Assembly: GCA_022828595.1 (NCBI GenBank)
Contig: JAKGHH010000004.1
Location: forward strand, 55,454,422-55,518,421
Length of the DNA: 64,000 nt
Reading direction: 5' to 3'
From: Nelumbo lutea
Lineage: Eukaryota; Streptophyta; Magnoliopsida; Proteales; Nelumbonaceae
In this document: in pieces, positions 34,441-46,889 of the stretch
How the letters are laid out: each line of letters starts with the position of its first letter
How positions within the stretch are numbered: position 1 is the first letter of the stretch
Made by a program: the position numbers and the translations under genes
Notes under the pieces: generated by a model
What the model saw: the letters and a program-made list of their open reading frames with translations, nothing else
Database searches by the model: none
What the model was told of the DNA's origin: nothing

Positions 34441-35625
34441 CAAAAAATTAACCGGATGACCCAGATTACAAGAAATTAAAAACCAGATTATAGTACTCAT
34501 ATACATACAAAAATTGAACCAAATTACAAGAAATTAAAAAATAAAAAAATAAAAAAAAAAACAAGCAAACAAACAATATTGTATTGCAAATTGAGTAGCA
34601 TCTTTAGATCTACAAACTAATATTTCTGATAAGTTAGGATGGAGAAGCCCAATAATCGACAAAGTTATAAATTTGGTAACACAGTTAACGTTTTGGGGTA
34701 TTAAGTCCTTAGTATTAGCTAACCATGCAGCTTTGCCAATGTAAGCTTGTCTTACACTGCCAATCCAAAGCTTGGCTAAAGGAGGAAGATTGTCTTCAAT
34801 TGGCGGCTAGCACTAAAACTTCTGCAAAATTCTTATGTATGGTTGTAAATTGATTGAATTAGTCCAATTCAAATTCAAATCCTATTTGTAAGTCAGTTTT
34901 GGATATCCATTTGGCCATATTCAGATCTAATTGGATTTGAACATATAATCCATTTAATAATCAAATCAAATTTGGATACTACTATTTGATTCAATCCATT
35001 ATGATCAATCCAATGCTATTAGATAAAATATCGTTTTTTAGTATTAAAATTCTCTAGAATTAGAATTACATTGGATTTGGAGCTTAGGTAAAGTTTTTTT
35101 TTCCATTTATGGTATAGATTTTGTGTTTATATTTATTTTATATAATTTACTTACATTTCAATCAAATTGAACTCAATTCAATTCAGATATTCGGAAATAT
35201 AAACGAATATATTCAAGTCTATGTTGTGCATATCCGTCAAATAAGGTCATTACCCAATCTTGTCATGCCATTCTTTAACATACTTTTCTACACAAACTTT
35301 GCCGCTCTCATACATGAAGTCTTGAACCTGTGTTCTCACACTTGAGTCACTGGACAGCCCGAGATGTACATATCCAACAGATATTGGATCAAATTCAGAT
35401 CTCGGGTTCTTATTAGATTGGATTCAAATATACCCTTGTCTTGTTGTCCAAATTCAATCGAATCTACTTGCAGACCTACTCTTATAAACATAGATCTTAA
35501 ATCATCATTCTGTGCCCATGCGAGGGCATTCCCCAAAAGGGATGTGCTACACCTTAACCCAAGTGTGTTGAGGAATGACAATAGTTGCCCATCATTTAAC
35601 AATGGATATGACATTAAACAACAAA

Positions 35626-35690
35626 GAATGGCATGACAAGATTCATCTAGCTAACCCCATACAGATTGGACAAGACATAGATGATGATGA
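35626..35690 (+). mobile_element. RTE-type LINE 3' end fragment
   Basis: AATGGCATGACAAGATTCAT, then CTAGCTAACCCCATACAG and a (GAT)n tail. This is the RTE signature also present, longer, at 43850-44245. Confidence 0.55.
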
Positions 35691-36510
35691 ACATTAGCCA
35701 CCCATGCAATATTGTTGTTGCCTTGTTGGTACTTGGTAACATTTTTTAGCCTATTAACCACAATATATATATATATATAGGTTAGAACAAATTATCACTT
35801 CATTAAATTTTTAGATGCATCATGCATCGGTTATCAGTAAAAAGATTAACATATTTCAAAAGACGGGTTTATATGCACCAGCCAAACAAAGCAAAGCAAT
35901 GCCTAGTGGAACACATCCATGATTCATATTCATGTCATCGATCCCTTGTAGCAATGCCAAATCTGAAACTTAAATTTGCAGCAGAACTACAACGAGATGC
36001 GGATGACCACAATACAACAAGAACGATATCAACAGGGTAGTTAATCACACAATTTGTGTAAGAGAATTTGAGACAGCCATATATGATATAGCCCAACTAA
36101 TCAACATAAACAAGTAGCCCTATGTGCCTTTAGTAACGAAAAAAATTATAAAACAAACGCACTAAAACCACCAAAAGACAAAACAAACTCGATAATGCAG
36201 AAAACAACAGAGATCTACATGATGAAAAAACCGTAGCCAAACAAGCGTCGGCATTCCCAAATAAAAACAAAAGGCAAAATATAACGTGGCAAATCTAAAA
36301 CTGAAAGAGCAACAAGATCACGTCGTTTACTTATCCAACAGATCTAATTCTTCTAAAGCAGTTTCAACACAAATTCTACCATTTCCTCAACAGATTTAAT
36401 ATCCAAGTAGTGAGAAATATAAGCTCAATTAGGGCAAACTAAAAACCATCAACAGGTAATTCGAGAAAGGTATAATACGGATATAGAGAAAGAGATATAA
36501 ACGAGTTACC

Positions 36511-36639
36511 GGAACAGATGAAGCGAGGCGACAGAGAACCGGAGATGTGGATGCAAATATTTTCAGAGAATCAAAGAGGGATCATCACTTAAGTAGCATC
36601 ACTGAATCTGAGCAGACTTCAGGGAATTAGGGAATTTAA

Positions 36640-36640
<1 letters not shown>
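36511..36640 (-). other. Probable 5' untranslated exon of the ARM-repeat gene
   Basis: On the minus strand CTGTTCCG|GTAACTCG is a good donor whose only sensible partner is the acceptor before the ARM start codon (32886). That implies a 3.6-kb leader intron. The exon follows a GA tract, a common plant promoter context. The transcription start is not determined. Confidence 0.5.
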
Positions 36641-36678
<38 letters not shown>

Positions 36679-36690
36679 TGTGTGCGCGCC
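36641..36690. promoter_or_regulatory. (GA)n tract at the ARM-repeat gene promoter
   Basis: About 18 GA units, then GTGTGTGCGCGCC. Positioned directly upstream of the leader exon, it could act as a GAGA/CT-rich core promoter element. The function is inferred from position only. Confidence 0.4.
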
Positions 36691-36864
36691 TGCGTCTGTA
36701 TCAATCTCTTGTGTGATTGTTAATAATTTTACTTTGTAACCGGCGAAGCGCGCAGTTGTGCTTGACGTATCTTTTGATTGCCAGACTTTAGCCGGCTGGC
36801 ACGGAAATTCGCATGTGACCGCCGAGCACAGTAATAAATTTTTTCGTGTTTATTTCTTTTTTTA

Positions 36865-37190
36865 GGGCAATTTGGTGAAACCTGCCTGAAGTTTTTGATC
36901 GGTGTTGAAATCCCTCCTAAAATGTGATAATTGCAATCACCCCTCATTTACAAAAGGCGCGAAAATGTCTAAAATACCGAAGCTGATTTTATAAAAAAAA
37001 ATAAAAACACAATATAAAGTTACGAACTTCATGAACAAAGTTTAAAGTTGTTAATGATCGATACTAAAGACAAATTTAAAAAATAAAGCGATTTATATAA
37101 AGATAAATTTGAAATTTTAAAAAATAAACATATTGAACAAACTTCAAAAGTAAATTCAGCAATGGTAATTGGTGGAAGGTTTCAGTAATT
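36865..37190. mobile_element. Possible decayed Mutator-like MITE
   Basis: The left end GGGCAATTTGGTGAAACCTG and the reverse complement of the right end, GGATAAATTACTGAAACCTT, are loosely inverted. The flanking 9-mers agree at about six positions. No gene content is visible. Confidence 0.3.
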
Positions 37191-37440
37191 TATCCTTTTA
37201 ATTAATCCTTGCAATCAATTAACATATTCGGATTTTTTCTTTTGTCCGATTATTTGGCATTGGGGGATTTCTCTGTCTCCATGGCCCTAGATTCTGGCAA
37301 TCAGTAACTATATTCCAATAGTCCAGTCAATACGGTGCAGTCAACCCTCGCGAAAGCAGATCTAGTAGGACAGTTGAACCGAAATGGAATATGCTGGATT
37401 GTTGGTTAAAGAGCATTTGGTGAAAAAGGAATTCACATCT

Positions 37441-37572
37441 GCGCCTCACAACGTACCTGCAACACATTTTCACCGTGTATTAAAAATATCTCTTCATGAT
37501 ATATCAAAGTAAATGGTATCATCATCGAGAGATGTTTTCGATATACAACGGAAACGTGATGTGGGGCGCCCC
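37441..37572. mobile_element. Foldback element, family A copy 4
   Basis: The left arm GCGCCTCACAACGTACCTGC leads to ATATCTCTTCATGATA. The right arm's reverse complement GGGGGCGCCCCACATCACG leads to AACATCTCTCGATGATGATA. Same family as 2255-2440 and 18008-18114. Confidence 0.6.
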
Positions 37573-37997
37573 CTTCTGAACTCGATAAAAAGAATTGATG
37601 GGGGCATGGGTTTGTGTGGGTATTAATAATTTAATAATATAGAGTTTTTAATTACCAAAAAATAAATAATATGGTGCCAGTCTTGGTAGTTAAATCAGTA
37701 GGTCACCAACTGGCCATGAGTGGCCTGCTGAAGAGTTATGGGATCCACTGTTACATCTTTGTCTGAGGAGTACTTGCCCAACAAACGTTAAAATCCAATA
37801 TGGGCTGAGCTGGGTTGGGGCCTCACGCATACGATATTCGATGGGAAAAACTCTATGATGCCAGAAATATATGATATCGCAAAGAGTTTGGCCCTTCACA
37901 ACCCCTGATGGATGATATTAGGAATGGCAGTGGGGTGGGTTTGGAGGATTATATTTTTCGTCCCTGATTTCGATTTTGAAATTAATCCTATCCCTAT

Positions 37998-38179
37998 TAG
38001 GGGTGTAAACGGATTGAATTCGAATTGGATCCGGAAATATTCGAATTCGAATCTGATTACAAAATCCGATATCTAAATTCGATTCAATATCCGACAGATA
38101 TTGAAAATTAATATTCGAATTCGAATCCGATTAAATGCTTTTAGTAAATATGTACATACATTGCATGTGAAATTTTTAA

Positions 38180-38215
<36 letters not shown>
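37998..38215. repeat. TAGGGGTGTAAACGG element end and (ATT)n tract
   Basis: The left terminus TAGGGGTGTAAACGGATTG and GAATTCGAAT phrases match the hAT-type family defined at 44625. No right terminus is visible. An (ATT) run of about 13 units (38177-38215) follows. Confidence 0.45.
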
Positions 38216-38217
<2 letters not shown>

Positions 38218-39834
38218 ATTTTGTTTTTCATTGCTATCACAAATAAAAATATTTTTTATTTTAACAAATGTTTTTATTTAATATGATGGATATATAACAT
38301 TAGAAATGTTCCAAAATGTTTTATTTCAGTTATGATATCATGAGTTTCATTGAAAAGTTGGATTGTTGACCCACCATCTAGATAAGAAAATAGATTAATT
38401 TGCGTTAGGATTAGTTTTAAATTATATATTTCATCTACATTATATAAATAATTTTTATCTATTACACTTAATTTTTGCTTGACATAATTAATTTGTTTTG
38501 TATCATATATTTTAATTTTTTATTATTTAATTATGATATTATTTATTAACCAATTTGACCCTAAATGGTTAAATTGCTTACCCACCACCAAGAGGGAAGA
38601 AAATGGTTTTATTTTCAACCTACTTTTCAAAATATTTATATTTATACTATTAAAATTAACGTTGTGGATTTAATTAATAGAATTTAATGATGAGAAAAGT
38701 ATATCTTAAATATAGGATTTAATGAGAGAATGCACATTAGATATGGGATTTAATGAGAGAATAGGAAAATAGTTTTATTTCCAATTGGTCTTGAATTTTA
38801 TATTCCATTTTCATCATTAATAAAAATATTTCTTATTTATCATACTTATTATTATTTAATATATATATATATATATATATATATGTTATAACTATTCCCT
38901 TTTTTTTAATTTCTACATATTTTGCACTTTATCTATTCTTTTATTTTATTATTTAATTGTGGCAACATGGATTGACCCATTTGACCCAAAATGGTTTAAC
39001 TTTTTACCACCACCTAGATGAAAACACTATTTTTTTCTAGGTAGATTTTAAAGTATAAGTTTTTATGTTATTGTAATTATTAATTTATTATGTATGGATT
39101 TGATTAATAGAATTTAATGATGACAAGAAACAAAAAATGACTTAAATACATGATTCAATGAAGATGAATGCAAGTTAATATCTTAAATGTTGAGATTTAA
39201 TGAGAGAGGATTGAATGCATCTATTATCTTAAATTTACCTATTTTCAACTCATTTAGTATCAATAACCGATTACCTTATAAATATTTATTATTTATCATA
39301 CTCATTATTGTTTAATATGCCGAATATATAATGTTAAAAATGTTCCCTTTTTTAATTTCTATATATTTTTTGCATTTTATCTATTTTTGAATTTTATTAT
39401 TTAATTGTGGCAACATGGATTGGCTCATTTGATCCAAAATGGTTTAATTTTTTACCACAACCTAGATGAAAACACTATTTTTGTAGGTAGATTTTAAAAG
39501 TATATGTTTTTATGTTATTGAAATTATTAATTTATTATGTATGGATCTAATTAATAGAATTTAATGATGATAAGAAACAAAAATGCCTTAAATATATGAT
39601 TCAATGAAGATGAATGCAAGTTAATTCCTTAAATATTGAGATTTAATGAGAGAGAATTAAATGCATTGATTATCTTAAAATTACCCATTTTTCAACTCAT
39701 TTAATATCAATAACTGATTACCCTATTTGCCCTCATTTTTTATCAATAAATTTAAATATAGAGGGATCAATTTTGTCCTTAGAAAATTCTAGGAATATTT
39801 TTGAGACCATTTGTGCTTTTTAAAGTAGTATAGA
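38216..39834 (-). mobile_element. Helitron-family sequence in minus orientation, 3'-truncated
   Basis: Read leftward from 39834 it begins TCTATACTACTTTAAAAAGC, nearly the same 5' end as the Helitron at 44778, and it shares blocks with that element (AAATGGTTTAA and CCTAGATGAAAACACTATTT). Two direct copies of about 448 bp (anchors CAACATGGAT at 38963 and 39411) form an internal tandem repeat. No CTRR/hairpin end was found on the left. Confidence 0.5.
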
Positions 39835-40153
39835 TATATATAGTAATATATATTATATATTATGTATTATATATTATATTTTTACTTTTTACTTTTTAAA
39901 ATCGAAATAAACCCACCTTCATTTGACTTTTTGAGTTTCCCCCCTTTCCCCTTCTTCGATACCTAAAGGTTAATACCAAAACTAAAACCTTTGCTTTCCT
40001 CTTGTTCATCTTCCTCCCCAGTTCCCCTTGTTTTCATCCGGCGTCGGTTGTCATCTTCCGTCATTTGATGTCGGTGTTGGTTGACATACGTCCTCAAACG
40101 GCCTCTTCCCCTCCCTTCTCTATTACAGCCACGCTAGAAGGCCCATAGTTGAG

Positions 40154-40159
<6 letters not shown>

Positions 40160-40224
<65 letters not shown>
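40160..40224. repeat. (CT)n microsatellite, about 32 units
   Basis: An uninterrupted TC repeat preceded by GAGAATTGTT. It is long and perfect enough to be polymorphic. Confidence 0.95.
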
Positions 40225-40226
<2 letters not shown>

Positions 40227-40384
40227 GTCATCTCCTTCGCCACTTTGCGCCAACCGCCAAGCGGCAATGCCAGTCGCCGGTAAACACTAAGCCACCAAAG
40301 CCATGCACCAACTATTCCCTCTTCGGCAACACCTATCATCTCCGCCACCTCTCACTTCAAGTTCAAGTAACAACAACCAATCCA

Positions 40385-40530
40385 ACACCAACAAATCGAC
40401 CACCACTTCAATGCTCTTTGTACAAGTTCGAGTTCATGCCTTTAGTTTGTTTAAGTTCCGACACCAACAAATCGACCACCACTTCAGTGTTCATTGTACA
40501 AGTTCGACTTCATGGCTTTAACTTGTTTAA
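40385..40530. repeat. Direct repeat of about 76 bp
   Basis: CACCAACAAATCGACCACCA occurs at about 40387 and 40462, each followed by TGTACAAGTTCGA. This is an imperfect two-copy tandem duplication. Confidence 0.75.
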
Positions 40531-40539
40531 GTTTTTTTT

Positions 40540-41165
40540 TTGCATAAATATTATTTATAGTTTTTTTTCCGTAAATATACAGGCCATTAGACTTCAGCTT
40601 GTATTTTCATTTTAGCTTGTTCATTTATGGTGTATTTTTTCTTTTTCTTTTTAGATTGTTACTGAATGAGTGAATGAATGTTGATTAATAGTTTAGTTTG
40701 TTGTATTTTCATTTCAACTTGTTTTAGTTTTTTTTTTTCATAAATATTGGTGTGTTTGTTCATTTATAGTGTATTTTTCATTTGTTTTTGTATTGTTACT
40801 AAATGAATGTTGATTAATAGTTTAGTTTGTTGTATTTTCATTTCAGTTTGTTGTAGGTATTTTTTATCTTTATTTTGCATAAATAATAGCGTGTTTGTTC
40901 ATTTATAGTGTTTTTTTGGATTTTTACTAAGTGAATGTTGATTAATCGTTTAGTTTGTTATGTTTTCATTTCAGCTTGTTTTAGTTTTTTTTAGCACAAA
41001 TATTAGTGTATTTGTTCATTTATAGTGTATTTTTTCTTTTTTTTTTTTATTGCTACCAGATGAATGTTGATTAATAGTTGTTTGTTGTATTTTCATTTCA
41101 GCTTGTTTTAGTAAATTTTGTATCTTTTTTTTTTCATAAATATTAGTGTGTTTGTTCATTTTTAT
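40540..41165. repeat. Tandem repeat, 115-140 bp period, about 4.5 copies
   Basis: The anchor TTGTTCATTTATAGTGTATT occurs near 40619, 40757, 40897, 41012 and 41152. Each unit also carries GAATGTTGATTAATAGTTTA and TGTATTTTCATTTCAGCTTG. Units have diverged by small indels and T-run changes. Confidence 0.8.
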
Positions 41166-41534
41166 CTCCAAGAACATGTCAAAAAACTAACCTAAGTATG
41201 TAGTTTACTCTATCAATTTTTATGTAATTTTGTAATTGGTATCTCTATTTGATGAATGTGAAAATTTTCTAATTCTTTCATTCTCATTTATATTGGTTCA
41301 ATTCTCATTTTTACCCAAGATGAAATTCTAAAACGGACAAGAATGAGTAAAAAATAGGCAAAATGATAAAACATTGCTATGAACCAAACAATTTTTTCCT
41401 ATAAATGAATTATTTTTAGACTAACAAATGTCCTATGTTGCTCATTTTCATTCTTAAAAAAAAAAAATTGTGCCGGTATTCACAAGCATCCAACCTAGGT
41501 CTCCAACAATCAATGTTTACCAGTTGGCATAGAT

Positions 41535-41965
41535 GTACTTTCATAAAAATGCTTTTATAAAAGTGCTTTCGTAAATGTGCTTTCATAAAATTACTTACAC
41601 GAAAGTACTTTTACAAAAGTACTTTCTTAAAAGCACTTTCATAAAAGTACTTTTGTAAAAGTTCATTTATAAAAGTGTTTTCATAAAAGTATTTTCTTAA
41701 AAGTAGTTCCATAGAAGTGCTTTGATACGATTAATTTTGTAAAAGTGCTTTTATAAAACTACTTTCTAAAAGTGGCTTTTGTAAAAGTACTTCCATAAAA
41801 GTGCTTTTATAAAAGTACTTTCAAAAAAGGCTTTAGTGATTTCATAAAAGTGTTGTTATAAAAGCACTCTCATAAAAGTGCTTTTATATAAGTGTTTTCA
41901 TGTAAAAGTACTCTTATAAAAATGTTTTTGTGAATGTACTTTTGTAAAAATGCTTTTGCAAAAGT
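41535..41965. repeat. Palindromic minisatellite of AAAGTRCTTT units
   Basis: About 430 bp made of AAAAGTGCTTTTATAAAAGT-like blocks with period near 14-16. The core AAAGTACTTT is its own reverse complement, so the array can pair with itself in many registers. No coding sequence is visible. Confidence 0.8.
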
Positions 41966-43849
41966 AAACATCTACGACAACAATTTTGTAGGTAGAGTTT
42001 CCTAAAATAATGAAATGAGCAAGATGGGGCATGATTATTTTTCATGCTACAGGCTATTCAAATTTTGTGTTATGGACTTGATTTTTCATTCTAAAAAGAA
42101 TGTGTTCCTTGGCAGTCATTTTGTAACCCCGTTCGCTTTTCAGTAGATTATTTACCCAGGTAAATGTAGTACTTGAGAAGCACTTACCCGGGCAAGTGAA
42201 TTTACCCATGTTCTTTTATTTCTCATGTAAATAAGGTAATGACCATTTTATCCATAAAAATCCATTATTAAAGGGGGCATTTTTGTCCAATTCAAGTTTT
42301 GACCCCCCTCTCAAAATCTGAAAAAAGAACACCCCTAAGAGAATGAAGCCCATAGTAGTGAACCAAACATGGCCTAAATTTGCAAGCAAGTTTTTATAAT
42401 TCAGACTCTCACTTGCTCTTGATGCAAAGTTGCAAATCATCGATATCTGCCCCAAGAGGCCAAGACTCTACAAGCACTGTAGCTAATAAAAGATATAGCT
42501 GGTGTCCCAATACTCTGCAGACAAGTTCCTCATTTTGACAGTCCTTTTATCTTCATTAGTTCATCTAATATAGTTCAAATTCAATGCAGGAATTCATGTA
42601 GAAAAAGTGGCTGAGACGATTGGATTACATGCTGATTTGGATTACAAGTGAACCCTTCAATGATTTAGCATAAATAAAACTTGAATATGCCCCAATGCCT
42701 ATTTATTTATTAAAGTTTTATGAAATGATTACAAAATGAGAACATTCATTTTTATGCCAAACATCTAGTGAGAGTTGTACAAGAATCAAGGGTGACTGTC
42801 CTTTGTACATACAGCTAATATTCACGTTTTTAGATTAGAGGAATTGAACAAATTACATAAACTATAAGTCTATAACTTATTAGAACATTCAATAAAATAA
42901 AAATGAAAAAAGTGTATAAATTTAAATCAATTTATTTTAATATGTAAATTGGTTTTGATGGGGGAAGGTTTTTTTCTTTTTTCTTTTTTTTTTGAGTGGA
43001 AGGTTATTACACAAAATAGATAAATAAATAAATAAATAAACTGAACTGCAATTAACCGGTCCACCGGTCATCGATTTAGTTTCGGTTTGAATTATTAAAA
43101 AACCGACCAAGTCAGTTTGGTTACGTGAGCTCCCCTACCTATCCCCCACTAATATTTCAATTGCATGATCAAACCAATTAAGCTACAACCAAACGGGTTT
43201 TAACTAGATTATATATTCCCTATTTTATATCGTGGGTTGATTTAATGAGTCTCAAGGCATTGTCATCTCATCAATTAACAACGATACAACATAAGTGGCT
43301 CATCCCACCTTGATTCTAATATCGTGGCCCAACCAATTCCATGCAGGCTACAAACCAATTGAATCGAAAATGGACTAGCTGTTATGTCATGGATTTTAAG
43401 GAGATTTATATTATACATTTGGTAAATACGATGATGTACTATTGTTTTTATATAAGTGGTTAAAGTTAAAGACTTGTGAGCTTTGTTTTTTGCAATGAAT
43501 TGTTGAGGAGGCTGCAAGTTCCTTAGTGGTCGAAATTGATGTTGGGTCTATTGTTATACTTTCAAATATTTTATTGTTGAAATCATCTGTGCACTAAGCT
43601 TGTGGTTGTTGAGAAATAAAACGGTAGGGAAGTCTGTACAATCTTGTATAGGTTTTTTGATCATTTTCAACGTAGTCCATAAATTTCAAACTTGGACCTA
43701 GGTGTTGTGTTTAAGATAAGATTGGGCTGAGGCCAACATCAGGCCCAAACCCTCTCACATTCACTAGTGCAATAACATGTGTTGTGTATGTGTGCAAGTA
43801 AATATTAACCCATATATGATATATTATTTAGATTTAACTTTTACATAAA
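41966..43849. other. Spacer, no gene seen
   Basis: A MITE-like stretch ends in GAACCAAACATGGCC near 42375 without a convincing partner end. The 80-codon open frame at 43275-43517 has no domain. (AAAT)n-type runs occur near 43020. Confidence 0.3.
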
Positions 43850-44245
43850 ATGAATGAGTATGACATAAATGTGAATGCTACGATGGATGAGTGAAAAACT
43901 AAAAAGGATATGATGATAAATGAAGTCATTCATAGGAGCCTAGGAGTTGTTTCGATAATTTGTGAAATGAGAGAAATTAGACTAAAATGATTCAGTCACA
44001 TGCATAAAATACCACCAACAACACTAATTAGAAAAAATGATTTGTTACAAGTTAAAAAAAAAACGTTTAAAATGGCTAGGGCCAGGTAGAGAAACAAGGA
44101 CTTAGGTATAAGTAGTAAGAAATGATTCATTCAAACACTAATAAATTTAATAATGGATATGTATTAACTAAAATGGAATGGTGAATCAGGATTCATGTAG
44201 CTTACCCCATATAGTTGGGGTAAGGAATGGATGATGATGATAATG
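43850..44245 (+). mobile_element. RTE-clade LINE, 5'-truncated
   Basis: The decayed reading (MRENRLKWFSHMHKIPPTTL) matches the C-terminal RLRWFGHV region of plant RTE reverse transcriptases. The nucleotide end GATTCATGTAGCTTACCCCA, then TAGTTGGGGTAAGG and a (GAT)n tail, is the usual 3' signature of this clade. Frameshifts and stops make it inactive. Confidence 0.7.
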
Positions 44246-44616
44246 ACCTTCACTGAAACCAAGGAAACTATCTACTCTCTCTCTCTCTCTCTTATATGTT
44301 ACTTTATATTATATTTTCTATTTTATATAGAATTATTATAAAATGACACTTATAATAATATAATAATTTATAGGGGTCGACTATGATCCTTAAAAGACAT
44401 GATATCGGAAAAAGTTAAAACCAATCAATCATATTATAAAACTATAACCAATCATGTGGATTTTCATCAAAATTCACAAATTGTTGTGATCGATCCAAAG
44501 CCTTTCTGATATGATGTCTTTCCCAACATCATAAATTTAATATGAATATATAAAATGATATATTTAATATTTTATACATATAGGTAGGATTGGCAATCTC
44601 GACCCAACCCACATGA

Positions 44617-44624
44617 CCCACACA
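44617..44624. other. Left 8-bp target-site duplication of the hAT MITE
   Basis: CCCACACA, exactly repeated at 49048-49055. Confidence 0.75.
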
Positions 44625-46889
44625 TAGGGGTGCAAACGGATCAGATCATGATCCAATGTAATCTTATTTGGTCGAATTTGGATAATCTCTTATCATATAT
44701 TCGGATCGGATAATAGGATTCGATCATAAAATTGGATTAGATTCGGATCACCCCTATCCGATCTGATATATATTATATCTATACTACTTCAAAAAGTACA
44801 AAAAGCCTCAAGAATATTTGTGAAATTTTGTGATGACAAAATTTACCCCTATATGTTTAAATTTATTGATAAAAACGAGGGCAAATAGAGTAATTAGTTA
44901 TTGATATCAAATGAGTTGAAAATAGTTAATTTTAAGATATTCAATGCATTCAATTATCTCTCATTAAATCCAACATTTAAGGTATTAATTTGCATTCACC
45001 TTCATTGAATCATATATTTAAAGCATCTTTGTTTCTTCTCATCATTAAATTATGTAATTAAATACATACATAATAAATTAATAATTTCAATAGCATAAAA
45101 GCATACTTTTAAAATTTACCTTGAAAAAATAGTGTTTTCATCTAGGTGATGGCAAGAAATCAAACCATTTGAGTCAAATGGGCCAACCCATGTTTTTTTT
45201 TTTAAACCTACCTAGATGAAAACACTATTTTTTTAAAACCTACCTAGAGGCCGACCCGCTTTTGCCATTGGGTTACAAGCCACTAATTCGACTACCAAGG
45301 TCAAATGAGTCAGACCGCTCTGCGTCAATACTATGTGTGTGTAAAAATACATGTTTTATCAATAAATAATATAATTATGCTTTACATATATATTACATAT
45401 ACATTTATTTATGCTTTTTAATTTCGTTTTAAATTTTTATTTTAAAAAATATAAAAAATTGTAATTTGGGGCCAAAAAGGGGTTTTCACGAAAATAGCAA
45501 GGCAAGGCACATAATGCCCTTGGGACGTATAGATCTTGAAAAATTACTCAACATAATTGGGACATCGGACTACAGAGTTATGGTTTCCAAAAGTTTGCAC
45601 GTAATTAAATGCGCAACCTACAACTTAGTTATTGGGTCGAATGGGCCAATGGTTGAACTACCCAAGTTATATTGTTTTTAACCAAAAAGGGGAGTTTCAA
45701 CAAAACCATACCTAGAATCAAGGTTAAGTAACGGTTCGAACAGATCAATAGGCCATGTCAACAACAAGTTGAAAACATTGGTGATAAATAAGAAATGATT
45801 TTATTGATGATGAAAATGAAATGTAAAATTTAAAACCAATTGGAAGTAAAACTATTTTCCTATTATCTCTCATTAAATCTCATATCTAAGGTATATTCTC
45901 TTATTCAATTCTATATTTAAGATGTATTTTCATCATCATTAAATTATACTAATTAAATCAATAACAATAATTTTAATAATAATAAAAATAAATAATATGA
46001 AAAATTATTTGAAAACAAAACCATTTTCTTTCCTCTCGATGGTGGGTAAACAATTAAACTATTTAGGGTCAAATTCATTAATAAATAATTCTATAATTAG
46101 AAAATAAAAAAAAAACTAAAACAAATAAAAAATATAATACAGAAAAATAAAAATAAAAAGAATCGGACATGTCATTAATATTGTATATTTAGAATACTAA
46201 ACAAAAATAAGTATGAAATGTATGAAGTATTTTTGTAAATGAAAATGGAATGCCAAAATTAAAATCAACCTACAAATGAAATGATGGCATAGTTAAATAA
46301 TAAAATTAAAAAAAATATATAAAATACAAAGAATCACAAAAATAAATATTATACATAAGATATAGGGTAAAATACAAAATCTTCCCCCGAAGTTTTTGGC
46401 AATCATAAAAACCTCCCCTATAGTTTCATTTTAGCAAAAACCTCCCCCCTATTTTTGACGAAGTCAACAAATACCTTCCTTCCGTCAATGATTAAGATGG
46501 AAAACATTAAAGAGATGACCATTTTTTCAAAATACCTATTTTACCCTTTCTCGAACGCTGTTCATCTTCTTCCTCACACACGAATGGCGGTGCACTCCCC
46601 CCTCCGACCTTCCATCTTCTTTAATTTTCCTCTGATTCTCTCTCTCTCCCCAACAACTGCAAAATGGCGATGTACTATTCATCCTTGTGTACCCTCTTGC
46701 TCTCCCTTTCTTCTTCTTCTTCTTTAGTTTATCTGGTTTAAATCAAGAAAAATAGAACAGAACATAAGCTACAACAACGTTCCTTAAAAAATCATTGGTA
46801 AAAGGGGATTTCTATAAATGTGTCTGTTTTATAGTTTCATCTTTCGATTCTTTGCCCTACTTATTTCTGCAAAGAATCACTGTTTATCT

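Noticed and set aside
41535..41965. A CRISPR-like array
   Set aside because: Units are contiguous and diverged without spacers, and the context is a plant nuclear genome.
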